DNA of 64,000 nt from the NCBI GenBank assembly GCA_031213475.1, contig JARUPZ010000009.1, forward strand, positions 8,403,601-8,467,600. The letters are read 5' to 3'. Under the pieces are notes generated by a model. It was not told the origin of the DNA and made no database searches. It was given only the letters and a program-made list of their open reading frames with translations. Origin of the DNA: Nereocystis luetkeana. Its lineage: Eukaryota > Sar > Phaeophyceae > Laminariales > Laminariaceae. A program made the translations under genes and the position numbers. Below are positions 1-11,413 of the stretch, one piece after another (the first letter of the stretch is position 1; every line of letters starts with the position of its first letter).

Positions 1-445
1 ACACTGCTGTACAGCAGCAGTCAGTCACAACATGGCACCCAAAACACCAAGACAGGTGGCTCTAGCGCACTAGCCACGTCTCTTCGCCGCCAGACCAGAG
101 ATGGTCAGCCTTGGCTCGGACGCTTAGGTCCTACGCGCACTGCAGCACCCAGGGCGTCTCTTCGCGGCGTCAGACCGCAAAAACAGCAGTTGGTTTCGGC
201 GTTTGCCCAAATCTCTACACACACAATAAATCTGATATTTCCTCATAGATAGGAAGGCTGTTTCGATTTGCCAACTTCACATCTGAAAATGCTATAGGGC
301 CAAAATCTGAAGCTCAAAAATAGGAGCGCATAGGAAACGGCCTCAACTTTCATTTTTTTGCAAGCTGCGTATTACGTATGCAACTGTTTACTACTGTTGA
401 TACTGTTATGTACGTCTTCCAATCTTATTAGTATGCGAGTTGTAG
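1..445. other. Non-coding stretch, no gene seen
   Basis: No convincing coding frame. Bases 4-20 form a near-palindrome of the CTGCTGTACAGCAGCAG type, a word that recurs elsewhere in the window (about 11.7, 26.1 and 30.7 kb). Nothing else was recognised. Confidence 0.6.
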
Positions 446-889
446 TACCTGGTAGTTATATAGGAATACCTACAAAATTTTAGAAAAACTCGATTTTAAT
501 TTCATTGTTTTCGTGATTCGAGGTGGGAATAGACGGGAACAGACCACCTCGAATGAATGTATCTCGCTGGGGGAGAGGCACGTTATGTCCGCCGGGGCCA
601 GCGGAACGGGAGGGTAATTTTTCAGTGTCACGGCGGGACGGGACGGTACTGTCCGGTGTCACGGGCGGACGGGGCCGTCATTGCTGGTGTCACGGCGGGA
701 CGGGACAGTAATTATTCGGGATCACAGCGGGACAGGACGGTAATTTTCGAGGGGAAATATCTTATCGGCGGGGCGGGCGGTATGTGACGACGGTCGGGAA
801 ATTGGTCGGCGGGACGGGACGGCGAGACCATTTTGATGCTCCGCCGTTACTGGCGTTACCGTCCCGCTAAAATACCGTGATAAGCCTTG
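446..889 (+). repeat. E1 repeat, copy 1 (GGCGGGACGGG-cored)
   Basis: A segment with an internal degenerate minisatellite of roughly 36 bp built on GGCGGGACGGGACGGT. It ends in ACCGTGATAAGCCTTG. A second copy lies inverted at 21,785-22,255 and includes the same AT-rich flank (TAGTACCT...TCGATTTTA...TTCGTGATTCG). The sharp loss of similarity after CCTTG in both copies marks a real element end. The class is unknown. A DNA transposon end is possible but no target duplication was found. Confidence 0.6.
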
Positions 890-1039
890 AAACATTTCAA
901 CCTGTTGCAAAGTCATATTCCCTGAGTTTAAATACCTTCCCTTAGCCGGGTTAAAGTGTATCAGTGCGAAGAATGATGGTGTATCTTGTCCTATTGACCC
1001 GGGTAGAATCCAGAGGAGTCACTGGGATATAGATTTGAT

Positions 1040-1265
1040 AAATTGTTGAGAGGGCCTTGCAGCGTGGGTAGGCACAATTCGATGCGAGTCCAAGAGGGAA
1101 GAAAAGGCTGCAATCTTCTCGCGTTAAAAATTAAGGCACGTACCGTAGCGGGGAGGGGGGAGAAGAGCCTGCTATATGTCCCCGGATCTGAGGTACAAGC
1201 GGGAAGGAGAGAGAGTAGAAGATGTGCGAAGAAAATGAATGGGATGAGAAAAATAAAATAAAAAA
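1040..1265 (+). mobile_element. S1 SINE, 5'-truncated
   Basis: Starts within the S1 body (ATTGTTGAGAG..CCTTGCAGCG) and runs to the A-rich tail after GGGATGAG. The tRNA-like head is missing. It is more diverged than the other copies. Confidence 0.75.
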
Positions 1266-1787
1266 CATCTGATGATGCATTCTTGACAAGGAAGTGCACA
1301 ATTGTACCTGGTAACAGGTATAGAATATGCGCGAAGTGCGTATCGAACAATTTGTAACCAAGGTATAATCTCAAATACCGAGTATATAGTGTAGACGAAA
1401 CGTATTACTCAGCTTGGAAAGTTGAATATCAAATTCAGTTGACCTGGGAGCTGACAGCTGACGTATTAGATATTTTCCCAAAATAACAACAATGGAAAGG
1501 AAGAGAACATTTTTCTTCACATTCATATATATGTATGTGCCTGTTAATCCGTTGATCCGAGGAGATGCGTCATTTCCCTCCGTCCTTAATCTCACTCTGT
1601 TTATATGTAGCATTATTGGTCCTTTAATTTACGTACATACCACGTATATACAAAGCTCGGTCATTTCGAATGTTCGCAACGTCCCCTGCGCGGGCAGGAA
1701 TGATACGTACTTCGTTTTGTATTGTCTACCAGGTGTGATAAATTGTCGATATGTCGTATACCGTGCTCGCTGCTTCCAGTATGGTGT

Positions 1788-2418
1788 GTGTGTGTGTGTT
1801 CTTCACATTGAACCGTTCTTTCTACCCGTCGACATACGCAATCTATGAAATAGTGAAACGAAAAGAAACAATCAAAGATAAACAAAAACAAGGTAGACAA
1901 ATCGAAAGAGAAAAAATATGAAAAATGAAAGCAAAATCTAAGAGAAACAATCTGTCGTGCCCCCCCCTCGCAGGCGAGGTGGCCAACACAGAAAAATAAA
2001 AGAAAATAAGACAAAAACACCACTGCTTGTAAACAGAGTAAGACGAAGAACCAAGAAAAAAAGTAACAAGGAAAAATAACAAAGAGGAAATAACAGGCGG
2101 ACCAAAGCCCAAAGCACCTTCCAGGTGGCGGCAGCAGATTGCGGTACGAGTAGTATAGCCGGGTTCTCCCTGCTAATCCGCCTGGTACCTTGCAACCCAG
2201 ACTGCCGTATCCGCCCTGCGTTCGTCAACTATGCCCAGCCCCTTGGCGTCAGACACTACGAAACGAGCAGAGCAGGTTCGTCTTCCAACCACGCCACACG
2301 GCTCCTTCAGTACGGCTTATCAATCAGAAAAGGAAGAGGAAGAGAAAAAACAATATGAAAATCACGGAGAGTCAGCGCAAAAAAAAATGAAAAAAGAGAA
2401 ACAAAAAAAAAAAAAAAA
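1788..2418 (-). mobile_element. LINE-A 3' UTR fragment with internal deletion
   Basis: The plus strand shows the (GT)n tail and TTCTTCACATTGAACCGTTC, which is the complement of the LINE-A 3' end, followed by the 3' UTR up to TATCAATCAGAAAAGGAAG and beyond. About 170 bp present in other copies is missing between GTCGACAT and ACGCAATCTATG. No coding part is present. Confidence 0.85.
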
Positions 2419-2475
2419 TGGTATCATTGCATGACGACATGACGCAGCTTTCTCTACTACTTCAAAACCTGCATA

Positions 2476-2737
2476 CGGACTTTTGACATTATTTGCAAAA
2501 AGAAAAAAGGATTCGATTGTTGAGAGCGCCTTGCAGCGTGGGTAGGCACAATTCGATGCGAGTCGACGAGGGAAGAAAAGGCTGAAATCTTGTCGCGATA
2601 AAAATGAAGGCACGTACCGTGGCGGGAAGTGGGGGGAAGAGCCTGCTATGTGACCCCGCATCTGAGTTACGATTTGGAAGGAGAGAGAAGAGGATATGCG
2701 AAGATAACGAATGGGATGAGAAAAAAAAAAAAAAAAA
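2476..2737 (+). mobile_element. S1 SINE, 5'-truncated
   Basis: Begins at GGACTTTTGACATTATTTGC, just downstream of the tRNA-like head of full copies, and ends in a run of A residues after GGGATGAG. Confidence 0.85.
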
Positions 2738-3066
2738 CGTATCAATGTACTGCTGTAGTATCTATGCGTCGTAGTATCTTTATGCGTAGTAGTAGTATCT
2801 CTGTCGCGTCTATTTGAGACCATATAAAAATTATGTATCTGGGAGGACAGAATCGGCACGGACACCGGTTGTGGTGGATGTCGACAGGTGTCTGTCTGTT
2901 CTTCGGTTCTTTGTACCCGTCGAGAAAGAACGGTTGGATGTCACGAACAGAGAAATAGAAAAGTGCAGGTCGCCTGCCTCACCCCGCGTCCAGAAGTGGC
3001 CTCAGGTTTGGTACAGACAATAACTTCGCGCCGACCAGGCGTATCCGCAAGGGTTATCGAGGGGCT
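2738..3066. other. No gene; short LINE-A 3'-end scrap
   Basis: Around 2,850-2,890 a short LINE-A 3'-end scrap (GAATCGGCACGGACAC, GTGGATGTCGACAGGTG) is recognisable. Nothing else is seen. Confidence 0.5.
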
Positions 3067-3070
3067 TTAA

Positions 3071-3160
3071 CCCTTATAGGGCCGCAGTCCCGTTTTGGGG
3101 ACAAATTACTTATAATTTGAGTATATTGTCCCCAAAACGGGACTACGGTTCTCAAAGGGG
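3071..3160. mobile_element. piggyBac-like MITE, 90 bp
   Basis: A 90-bp foldback that begins CCCTTATAGGGCCGCAGTCC and ends GGTTCTCAAAGGGG, preceded by TTAA. The arms pair through GCAGTCCCGTTTTGGGGACA and its complement. Its length and sequence match the insertion at 46,635-46,724, where the TTAA duplication is perfect. Here the right-hand TTAA is lost (CAAA), as in an older copy. Confidence 0.8.
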
Positions 3161-3456
3161 CAAACGTGACGGCGGGGTGGCCTCGATAGAAACAGTACTT
3201 TTAAGCCCGCTGGGGCCAGACCAACAAGGCCTGTATACCCCCTGCTAGTATAAGTGGAGCTTGTTGTACCTCTCTTCGTCCAGAATGCTAAACGCCAGAG
3301 CTGAATTACGAGGCATACATTTCACATAATCGGTATCTCTCTAGGATAGGGAATCAGGACGGACACTGGGTGTACTGGTGAAGGTGGGTGGAAAGGACTA
3401 TTGAAGGTGAAGACAACAACAACATCGAACACAACAGCAACAACAGCAACAACAGC

Positions 3457-3496
<40 letters not shown>

Positions 3497-4632
3497 CCAC
3501 CAACGACAACCACATTTCGTGACTCATCATGGCCAGAAACACCGGTCGCTGATGGCGTTTGCGATTATCAAGGTTTCGCGAGGTAACTTCCTTCGGCTCT
3601 TTTGCAAGAGGTGTACCTGATTATCACAAAACCCTATACTGTTGTAGCCCCGTCCAGAGGAGAGACTATCGGCGTCATAAAAAAAAAGCTTGCTTGCGCG
3701 AACCCATTGAAAAAAACTTTTTTTTATCTGCTGTCGCGAACCATTCAATTCCAGTATCATGGAGGTTTTTCAATACATAGTTGCAATTTCGTCTGTCTCC
3801 TGCGTTATAGTTAGGTGTTGTTTAGTTCCATGCAAATCATCATCTTCCCTTTTTGATATCTACTTCGTTCTCGTCACGCCGAGCCCGCGGAACAAAGCAA
3901 GATCGTCTCCCTCCTGTCAAGTACGTTCTTTCAGGCTGGCCGATGGCAGGGCTCCTGCCGTAGCATTTTGAGTTGAAAATGAGCGCGTAACTAGTGTTTT
4001 GCAAGCACGTGATAATGTATACTGGTATCTGGTACATCACCTTTGCAAAAGACTCGAAACGATCGTAAATTAAAAAAAAAAAAAAAAACGTCCCGTGCAC
4101 CCCCGGAAGGTGTCGCAAACAGGCCAAGAATGAAGTCAAGTAAAGCAACTAAAACAACGACTTGAAACCTACCTCGGGAGGGAATGAAGGGGATGAAAGA
4201 AATACAACCAAAAATACCACACATCCCTCTGCGGACGGGTTTTACTTAGTGCTGTAATGTTCGTTGTGATACCTAGGTACGAGGTACATCCTGTCTGTCC
4301 TCCTTTATCTGCTATTGCGAAACGTACACCAAACCCGGAGAGGGTGCGTTCAGAATACGTAGCCGGTCTAACTGGTGCATACCAGTGCTGAACTGGTCCA
4401 ACGTACTCCACTCACCAACGATGCAGGAAGGGCTGCGGTCCAACGCTCTTCGTACAGTCACCAGTACAGCTGCTCTCAGGTACCCAGGATATAGACGGAG
4501 GGTGCGCTGGGCACGTTGTATTCTCAGCGGAGCCGTGACAACGGTGGAACCGGGAGGCGGGGTGAGTGCAGCGGTGGGGCCGTGATGTGGAGGGGGGACT
4601 GAACCAAGGAAATCAGACCGAATATACCAATG
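3161..4632. other. No gene; (CAA)n microsatellite at 3,409-3,500
   Basis: A perfect to near-perfect CAA run occupies about 3,409-3,500 and opens long low-complexity frames (poly-Thr, poly-Val, poly-Leu) that are not genes. The rest, 3,500-4,632, has no recognisable coding or repeat structure. Confidence 0.6.
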
Positions 4633-5394
4633 ATGTGTGTGTTCTTCACATTAAACCGTTATTTCTACCCGTCGACATCCAGCACAAGCAGTGTCCGTGC
4701 CGATTCTTCAATCCTAGAAGAGATACAAGTTCTGTGGTCACAAAGGTACGCCACAGAGATACTACGTAGCCACGTATGCCGTAAGCACTGCAGTGGGCAA
4801 TGCAATGGCATGTCATCGTACTAGATACGACAGGCGCGACCTACACAATCTATGGAATAGGGAAACGGAAAGAAACGAAGTAGACAAATAGAAAGGAGAA
4901 CATCAAAAGAGAAACAAAAATGAAAGCAAAAACTAGGAGAAACAATCTGTCGTGCTTCCCCCCCGCAGGGAGGTGGCGAACACTTGAAAAAGAACGAGCT
5001 GCTAATGAAATAAAAAAGAATAAAACACTACTGTGTGTGTGTGTGTTCTTCACATTAAACCGTTCTTTCTACCCGTCGACATCCAGCACAACCAGTGTCC
5101 GTGCCGATTCTTCCATCCTAGAAGAGATACAAGTTCTGTGGTCACAAAGCTACGCCACAGAGATACTACGTTGCCACGTGTGCAGTGTGAACTGCAGTGG
5201 GCAATGCAAAGCCATGTCATCATACTAGATACGACAGGCACGACATACGCAATCTATGAAATAGTGAAACGAAAAGAAACAATCAAAGAGAAAACAAAAA
5301 CAAGGTAGACAAGTCGAAAAAGAAAAAGAAGAAAAATGAAAGCAAAATCTAAGAGAAACCTGCTTGTAAACAGAGTGAGACAAAGAACCAAGTA
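4633..5394 (-). mobile_element. LINE-A 3' end, split by a second LINE-A copy
   Basis: An outer minus-strand 3'-UTR copy runs 4,633-5,033 and resumes at 5,360-5,394 (CTGCTTGTAAACAGAG). The consensus reads ..CACCACTGCTTGTAAACAG, so the break lies inside CTG. The interruption is another LINE-A 3' end in the same orientation. Confidence 0.8.
5034..5359 (-). mobile_element. LINE-A, 5'-truncated copy nested in another LINE-A
   Basis: Begins with a (GT)n run, the complement of the (CA)n 3' tail, and stops abruptly at AAGAGAAAC. It is flanked by a short CTG repeat. 5' truncation together with a retained tail is the signature of target-primed reverse transcription. Confidence 0.75.
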
Positions 5395-5404
5395 CAAAAA
5401 AATG

Positions 5405-5556
5405 CACACTGCCGTCACTTGGGCATTGTCCGTCAACTGTATCGTGGAACACGGAACGTGTACGTATCTGTTCCAGGATTGAACAATCGGCACGGACGCT
5501 GCTTGTGCTGGACGTCGACGGGTAGAAACAACGGTTTACTGTGAAGAACACACCCA
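5405..5556 (+). mobile_element. LINE-A 3'-terminal fragment
   Basis: A diverged copy of the last 150 bp of LINE-A, ending GGTAGAAACAACGG..GTGAAGAACACACC. It lies tail-out next to the minus-strand copy at 4,633-5,394. Confidence 0.7.
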
Positions 5557-5690
5557 CGTGTGGCAAGCCCTACTGCTGTTAATATTCATGCCGATAGTTC
5601 TATTTGCGAGTAACCGGCACCAGAAGATTCAATTGATACCAGGTACATACGAGCTGGGCCAGCTAAGAAGTAGATATACAATCGGCACGT

Positions 5691-5783
5691 GTGCGTGTGT
5701 GTTCTTCACATGAAGCTGTTCTTCCTACCCTTCGACATCAAGCACAACCAGTGCCCGTGCCGATTCGTCAATCTTAGAAGTTG
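5691..5783 (-). mobile_element. LINE-A 3'-terminal fragment
   Basis: (GT)n followed by TTCTTCACATGAAGCTGTTC and the complement of the terminal LINE-A sequence, ending at CTTAGAAG where unrelated TTGTGTTGGATATCGAAGG begins. A related GGATATCGAA..AACCC segment occurs near 13,200. Confidence 0.7.
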
Positions 5784-6228
5784 TGTTGGATATCGAAGGG
5801 AGAAAGGTTTCGGTATGATAAGGCCGAAATATAAAAAAACCTCGACAACGATAACGATAACGATATATATCGTTACCGTACCTATACACACACCCAAAAC
5901 GTCGATAACGATGCAGATAACAAAAACGACAATAATAGGGGCTAAAACCGGCGGTGAAAGCCTCACAAACACGCCCGCCCATTTCACTTGTTGCTGCGAC
6001 GTGATCCACACGAGACCCTGGATGATTAGCGTCTCAAGCCCCATCACGGGTGTACGACAAGTTGTTGCATACGTCCTGCCGCTCTGCGCTGCACACGTCG
6101 ACGGGTGCGGTGTTATCATACCATCCAGCGAAAGTGCTGCGAAAATGGTAGATTGGCGACGCCTCGCTCAATCCTCCATTGGGATGCGCATATTTTTTTC
6201 ACCGTGGTGTTGATCATCCACCAACCTA
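5784..6228. other. No gene; CGATAACGATAACG-rich stretch
   Basis: The open frame through here is composed of short tandem CGATAA units and unrelated sequence, with no recognisable domain. It is probably an unidentified insertion between LINE-A debris and the S1 SINE. Confidence 0.4.
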
Positions 6229-6573
6229 CCCGGTCGGCCCGGTGGTTCAAGTGGTTAACCTCGAATTCTACATGTTTGAGTCCTGGGTTCGAGCCCCAGG
6301 TGGGTCGGACTTTGACTTTATTTGCAAAAATAAGAAGGATTCAATTGTTGAGAGCGCCTTGCAGCGTGGGTAGGCACAATTCGATGCGAGTCGACGAGGG
6401 AAGAAAAGGCTGGAATCTTCTCGCGATAAAAATGAAGGCACGTACCGTAGCGGGAAGGGGGGAGAAGAGCCTGCTATGTGACCCCGGATCTGAGTTACGA
6501 GTTGGAAGGAGAGAGAGAAAATGATGTGCGAAGATAATAAATGGGATAAGAAAAAAAATAAATAAAAAAAAAA
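6229..6573 (+). mobile_element. S1 SINE, full length
   Basis: A tRNA-like head with an A-box-like TGGTTCAAGTGGTTAACC and a B box GGGTTCGAGCCCC. The T-arm can pair as CTGGG/CCCAG around TTCGAGC. The head is followed by a roughly 250-bp body and an A-rich tail. Head plus body plus poly(A) identifies a tRNA-derived SINE. It is transcribed by RNA polymerase III, with retrotransposition by a LINE in trans. Confidence 0.85.
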
Positions 6574-7107
6574 CACGAATGGTTTTTCTGTGTTCGAGAG
6601 ATATATGACCGATAAAAATATTTTGAACCAATGTAGAAGAAAAAACGACCGTAGCTGGTCAGAAAAAAAAATAGGCTCGTTTTACGTTTGTGTGCATAAT
6701 ATTATCCCCAAATACGAGGTTAAAATTTCAGATCGAAACTCGCAATATTGAGCACAGCCAATAAATATAGTATTATTAATTGTCGTATAGACTTGTTTTA
6801 CGTACGTACGTATGGAAATTGCGTTTGGCAAAACCTCTTCATGGGTGGTGAACTGGGCAATGAAAGTTATATGTCAGCCGTCTGGTAGGGTATCCGCTAG
6901 AAAAAATGGGTCATTCTTATCGGAGATATATATTCCCAATTTTTCGACATTTGTTTCGCTCGTTTTTTCATGATATCATACTTTCCGGATTCTTTCCCCC
7001 ACGTATTGGAATGCTAATGAACTTGATATTTTTGGTGCTGGAGAAATTCACGAATAGTGACAGAAGGCCTCCGTATATTGATCCATATCTCCAACTGTTT
7101 CCAAACA
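6574..7107. other. No gene seen, AT-rich
   Basis: AT-rich unique sequence between the SINE tail and a LINE-A 3' UTR. No coding, repeat or RNA signal was recognised. Confidence 0.5.
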
Positions 7108-7677
7108 TTCATATTATTTTTTATCTTCCTCTTCCTTTTCTGATTGAGAAGCCGTACTGAAGGAGCCGTGTGGCGTGGTTGGAAGACGAACCTGCTCTGC
7201 TCGTTTCGTATTGTCTGACGCCAAGGGGCTGGGCATAGTTGACGAACGCAGGGCGGAGACGGCACAGTCTGGGTAGCAAGGTACCAGGCGGATTAGCAGG
7301 GAGAACCTGGCTATACTACTCGTACCACAAGCTGCTGCCGCCACCTGGAAGGTGCTTTGGGCTTTGGTCTGCCTGTTATTTCCCCTATGTTATTTTTCCT
7401 TGTTACTTTCTCCTTGGTTCTTTGTCTTACTCTGTTCACAAGCAGTGGTGTTTTTGTTGTTTTTTTGTTATTTCTTCTTTTTTCCAGCTCGTTCTTTTTC
7501 AAGTGTTGGCCACCTCGCCTGCGGGGGGGGGGGCACGACAGATTGTTTCTCTTAGATTTTGCTTTCATTTTTCTTCTTTTTCTCTTTCGATTTGTCTACC
7601 TTGTTTTTGTTCATCTTTGATTGTTTCTTTTCGTTTCACTATTTCATAGATTGCGTATGTCGTGCCTGTCGTATCTA
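7108..7677 (+). mobile_element. LINE-A 3' UTR fragment ending at a (GTT)n run
   Basis: Runs from TCTTCCTTTTCTGATTGAG through GTTTCGTATTGTCTGACGCC to GTCGTATCTAG. There it switches to (GTT)8 at 7,678-7,702 instead of the usual TATGATGACATGG. The terminal 170 bp and the (CA)n tail are absent. Confidence 0.85.
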
Positions 7678-8920
7678 GTTGTTGTTGTTGTTGTTGTTGT
7701 TCTCACATTAACTCTCTGACGAAGGAGTCCGTGGTCACACAAAGGTGCTGGAGCCCTAGGAAGATCCGAAAAACAAAAAAAAAAACGAAAATTCGGCTGC
7801 CTCAAAATACACGAGACGGAAAAAGCGCACACAAGATAAAACCAATGTGCAAAACTGAACTAACATGGCCGCGGGTATATCCTCTCAACTATAACATAGA
7901 GTACCCCCGTTCCCACCACTAACCAACTCGTGGCTGCTGACTACAGCGGATGCTGTCTGAAGTGCTGCCTGCACCGTACGAAACGCACGGTAGTCGTGAA
8001 AACGAAAGAGGAACACACCTGCCTGCTATCTGGAGTGCTGTCAGAGTGAAGACTCGCGGATATGCAGTGAAAAAAGGAGCAATCGAACCTTACTGCCACA
8101 CGAATATCAACGATCGCCATCTCTTCCTGGACTGTCTGACACAAAAAGGTGCAGCACAGTTATGATACCACGTCCCTGATAATTGCGTAGGTTATTCCCC
8201 ATGAAGGGTATACAACTCGTTAAACTACAAAAACCAGTGACGAGTACCGGTAGATACTATTCTGCCTCGTGAAAAACAAAACCAGGAAAAAACAAACTAT
8301 GACTGCTTCTCTCGTGATGATAGTGTGCGCGCAAATCATGGGTCTCCATGCACCGTCTTCCTGCCGCTCTTCATGGCCGCCTCATCGCCTTGGCCCAATC
8401 CACCCGCTCCTTTGCGCGTGCACTCGTTGCCATTCCCTTCCAGTCGTTTCCCTTTCTCCGTCATCCTGAAAAACAAAATGCTCCTCGCACTTGCGGTTCT
8501 GATCTGGGAAATAAAAATTCTCGCGCAGGGGGAGGTCAATCCGTCTCTTCCCCGCACGTCGACGCTCAGTCTCCCTCCTCCCTCGTCGTCGAATCCAGCC
8601 TCCTACCGGCGCAATAGACTGTGCCGTAGTGTGGCCTGTGGTGGCGCCTGCCTCCGCGCATGGACACCCCGATTGAGCATTGCTGCTCTGCCGCAGCTGC
8701 CTAAAAAGACGCGCGAATCGTAGGTCTCCGTGCCTGACGCACCACGTACGACCCAACTCTACTGCCGCCTGAGCCTCGCGGCCACAGGCAGCAGCAAGAA
8801 GGTATCACTCCTTGAGGGTGAGTCCGGCCTTACACCCGCCAGAAAGACCTACCCCACTCGTTATTAGCCTGATAGGGCATGCCTCGCAGCATTCCTTGCC
8901 GAGGCAGGGAGGGGAACGGA
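7678..8920. other. (GTT)n then unannotated sequence
   Basis: After the GTT microsatellite, no frame with recognisable homology is visible. Frames of 124-132 codons overlap on both strands at 8,325-8,756, in GC-rich sequence. None has a recognisable motif, so I call no gene. Confidence 0.45.
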
Positions 8921-9113
8921 AGATGATGACATGGCTTTGCATTGCCCACTGCAGTTCACACAGCACACGTGGCAACGTAGTATCTCTGTGGCGTAGCTTT
9001 GTGACCACAGAACTTGTATCTCTTCTAGGATTGAAGAATCGGCACGGACACTGGTTGTGCTGGATGTCGACGGGTAGAAAGAACGGTTTAATGTGAAGAA
9101 CACACACACACAC
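8921..9113 (+). mobile_element. LINE-A 3'-terminal 190 bp with (CA)n tail
   Basis: A clean, strongly 5'-truncated copy. It starts at ATGATGACATGGCTTTGC and ends GTTTAATGTGAAGAACACAC followed by CA repeats. It shows the exact 3' end of the family. Confidence 0.9.
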
Positions 9114-9344
9114 AAACATTTAAAACTATGGAAAACACGCTCTACGATGAGAACGAACATATCATAAGTCTTCCTTAATTTTGACCCTAATCGGGATAAA
9201 CGATTCAAAAATTAAAATTCCAATACAAATTTCGTGTTGAACGGTGAGTCGTTTTCAGTTTTCGGCTACATCTTGCAGAAAATTCGTCGAGTAAGTAACA
9301 CGTCATTATTTATTTACTCTCGTTTGGCGCACGCAGTGCTTTGT

Positions 9345-9745
9345 GTGAAGGTGTCACCTACTACTCAGCTATACGATAATATTTAGGGTAAAATATCTAT
9401 CGGTTACCCAGCCGAAGGTAATCCTTATAACACTACCCCCCCCTCTGAACGGCGGGGTCTTTGGGGCGTCGGAACCGTATACCGTATACGTCCGTACGCT
9501 GACCTACCCGCTTCGTGTCATTAGCTGGGGAACCTAGGAGACGTGTGTATGTGTGTGTTTTTTTTTGGTGTGCACGCGCGGCGTTTCTGTAAAGAAACGT
9601 TCGAAGTGAGCTTCGAACCCGTGACCTGGACGACGCCAAATAAATGTGAAGGTGTCACCTACAAGGTACTGAGCTATAGGGGTAAATAATCGATCGATTA
9701 CCCAGCCCAATTGGCAAGGTAATCCTTCTAATAACACTCGTGAGA
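9345..9745 (-). repeat. tRNA-Val-like repeat, one and a half units
   Basis: On the minus strand the order is GGATTACC..GGCTGGGTAA, a tRNA-like A box (TATAGCTCAGT..GGTGA), an anticodon-like loop TTCACAT (CAC, Val), a B box GGGTTCGAAGC, a body ending in GGTTCCGACGCCCC, and then a second GGATTACC..TAGCTGAGT..CCTTCACAC head. The second head stops in the anticodon loop. A related copy is at 22,262-22,512. It is probably a tRNA-derived SINE family in partly dimeric form. Confidence 0.6.
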
Positions 9746-9825
9746 GATAGTGCCTGCAAATTTCTGGTCCTAATGCGGAGTGGATCACGAAATACAATGT
9801 CGCCACTCCCCTTCTATATCTGTGT

Positions 9826-10697
9826 ACTATGACCGTTACTGTTCAACGTGTTATTCACTGCTGCGTTACTACGCGTCGTACTCGTACGCTTGAGGCAAGA
9901 CGAAGCCATCGTAAGGGATTTGGTTAAACTCAGTGATGCTGGAGTAGTTCGAACAGAAAAGAAGGAGCAATTGGCGTGCGTGCGAAGGGCTGTATGGGGC
10001 ATGTTGTACGCCGATCGATGATGCAGGAATTGTCTCGTAGTCGGGTGACGCTCTTGGGAAGATGATGAATGTCATCATGACTATAATCGAAGCAGGAGGA
10101 CTCACGGTGTCGGAGAAGAAAACCGAGACCATGGTCCTACAAACAACAAACCAGACAACCCTCGCACCACCGCTCGATATGACAAGCGCCAAGCCAGAGG
10201 TATAAGCAGAGGACCCAGTTCTTATACCTTGGCGTTGTTATCCACGAAAACGCTGACCTTTCGCTCCAAATCGACCCACGGACCCGCCTCATGCGAGCAT
10301 GCCGCAAACGGTTCATCCCGGAGTTGTATGATAGGACGACCGATCCCCTTAGCCTTAAAGTCCGAATGCTGAACGCCGAGGTGATTGAGACCCTGCGGTA
10401 CGGGTGTGTGAGGTCGACCCTCAGAGCGGAACACTTTCCCAAGCTTCGAACGGCTCACCACCAAGTCCTTTTGCGAGGCATTGGCTTCCAGCACCGACTT
10501 CGTACTGACCACGCCACCTTCTCGTACGCGAAGGCCCTCAAGATTAGACGTTGCGAGAGCATCGAAACGACCATTCGTAAACGGCGGCTCTTCTTTACGG
10601 GGGCGTGGCACGGGAAAGCAAGCAGCGATACACCATTCGGGTAATGTTCGGGACGATAGCTCGTAGGGAGAACCTGAGACCAGGCGGACAGTGTAAG
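9826..10697 (+). pseudogene. LINE-A reverse transcriptase fragment (broken)
   Basis: Non-LTR retrotransposon RT, motif B' to the connection region. Readable segments include [20 protein letters not shown], then ENADLSLQIDPRTRLM, RACRKRFIPELYDRTTDPL, ATFSYAKALKIRRCESIETT and IRKRRLFFTG. The RT catalytic motif, YADD in the family, is destroyed. The sequence reads GCCGATCGATGATGCAGG, where a 4-bp CGAT repeat shifts the frame into a stop. Several other frameshifts exist. The copy is truncated at both ends and stops at GTGTAAGACTTG. It cannot encode an active enzyme. Confidence 0.8.
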
Positions 10698-10760
10698 ACT
10701 TGTCATACAGTACCGGTCCGCTAGTAACAAACTGAATCATCGGCCTGAGGTTGTTACTTT

Positions 10761-10861
10761 GTTTTCCTGGGAGCATGAGCATCATTTTGTTGAATGCTCC
10801 TTTGATATTTTCCTGGGAAAATGAGCATGATTTCCTTAAAAGCGCCTTTCATATTTTTGCC
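10761..10861. repeat. Two ~50-bp tandem units
   Basis: TTTTCCTGGGAGCATGAGC..TGATATTT is followed by a diverged copy TTTTCCTGGGAAAATGAGC..TCATATTT. Confidence 0.6.
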
Positions 10862-11126
10862 AGCGACGTACACTGTTGTTTTCTTCCTCAATTTCGAATC
10901 CGTCTCTTCTCTTTTGACGTTATTCTAAGTATCATAGCGTATCCGTCCCCGTCCACGCCTGAACTTTTCCGTCCCTGTCTACCTCTGAATGGCCCCGATA
11001 AACCATGATGCTACTCGTGGTGTTGCAGGCGCACGTTAGGCGTGGGGTTTTTACCCCCTGCGCGGATCGGCCCGACGTCGCTTATCTCAGTCCAGGCTAC
11101 CCCCTCCCCCCACCGGCGAACTCTCG

Positions 11127-11285
11127 ATCGTCCTCCTCCTCTTCGTCCTCCTCCTCCTCCTCCTCCTCCTCCTCGTCGTCGTCCTCCTCCTCCTCCTCCT
11201 CCTCCTCCTCCACCTCCTCCTCGTTCTCCTCCTCCTCCTCCTTCTTCTCCTCCACCTCCTCCTCCTCCTCCTCCTCCTCTTCCTT
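11127..11285. repeat. (TCC)n microsatellite
   Basis: A long pyrimidine tract on the plus strand. It opens poly-Ser and poly-Pro frames on one strand and poly-Arg on the other. These frames are composition artefacts. Confidence 0.9.
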
Positions 11286-11413
11286 GTTCTCGAACTAGCT
11301 CTCGTCCTCGCTCTCGCTGCCCTCTGAAGAGTCCTTATCGGCGCAGCGCGATCGCAGCACCGACTATCCCCCTGCCGTAACCCCATCCACCGAGTACTTC
11401 GCCACCTAAAGTT

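Noticed and set aside
3322-3586. Poly-Val, poly-Leu and poly-Thr frames
   Set aside because: Translation of a (CAA)n microsatellite.
5689-6213. 174-codon plus-strand frame
   Set aside because: Begins inside a LINE-A tail and crosses a CGATAA-rich tract. No motif, and an equally open frame exists on the other strand.
11005-11380. Poly-Ser, poly-Pro and poly-Arg frames
   Set aside because: Translation of a (TCC)n microsatellite in different frames.
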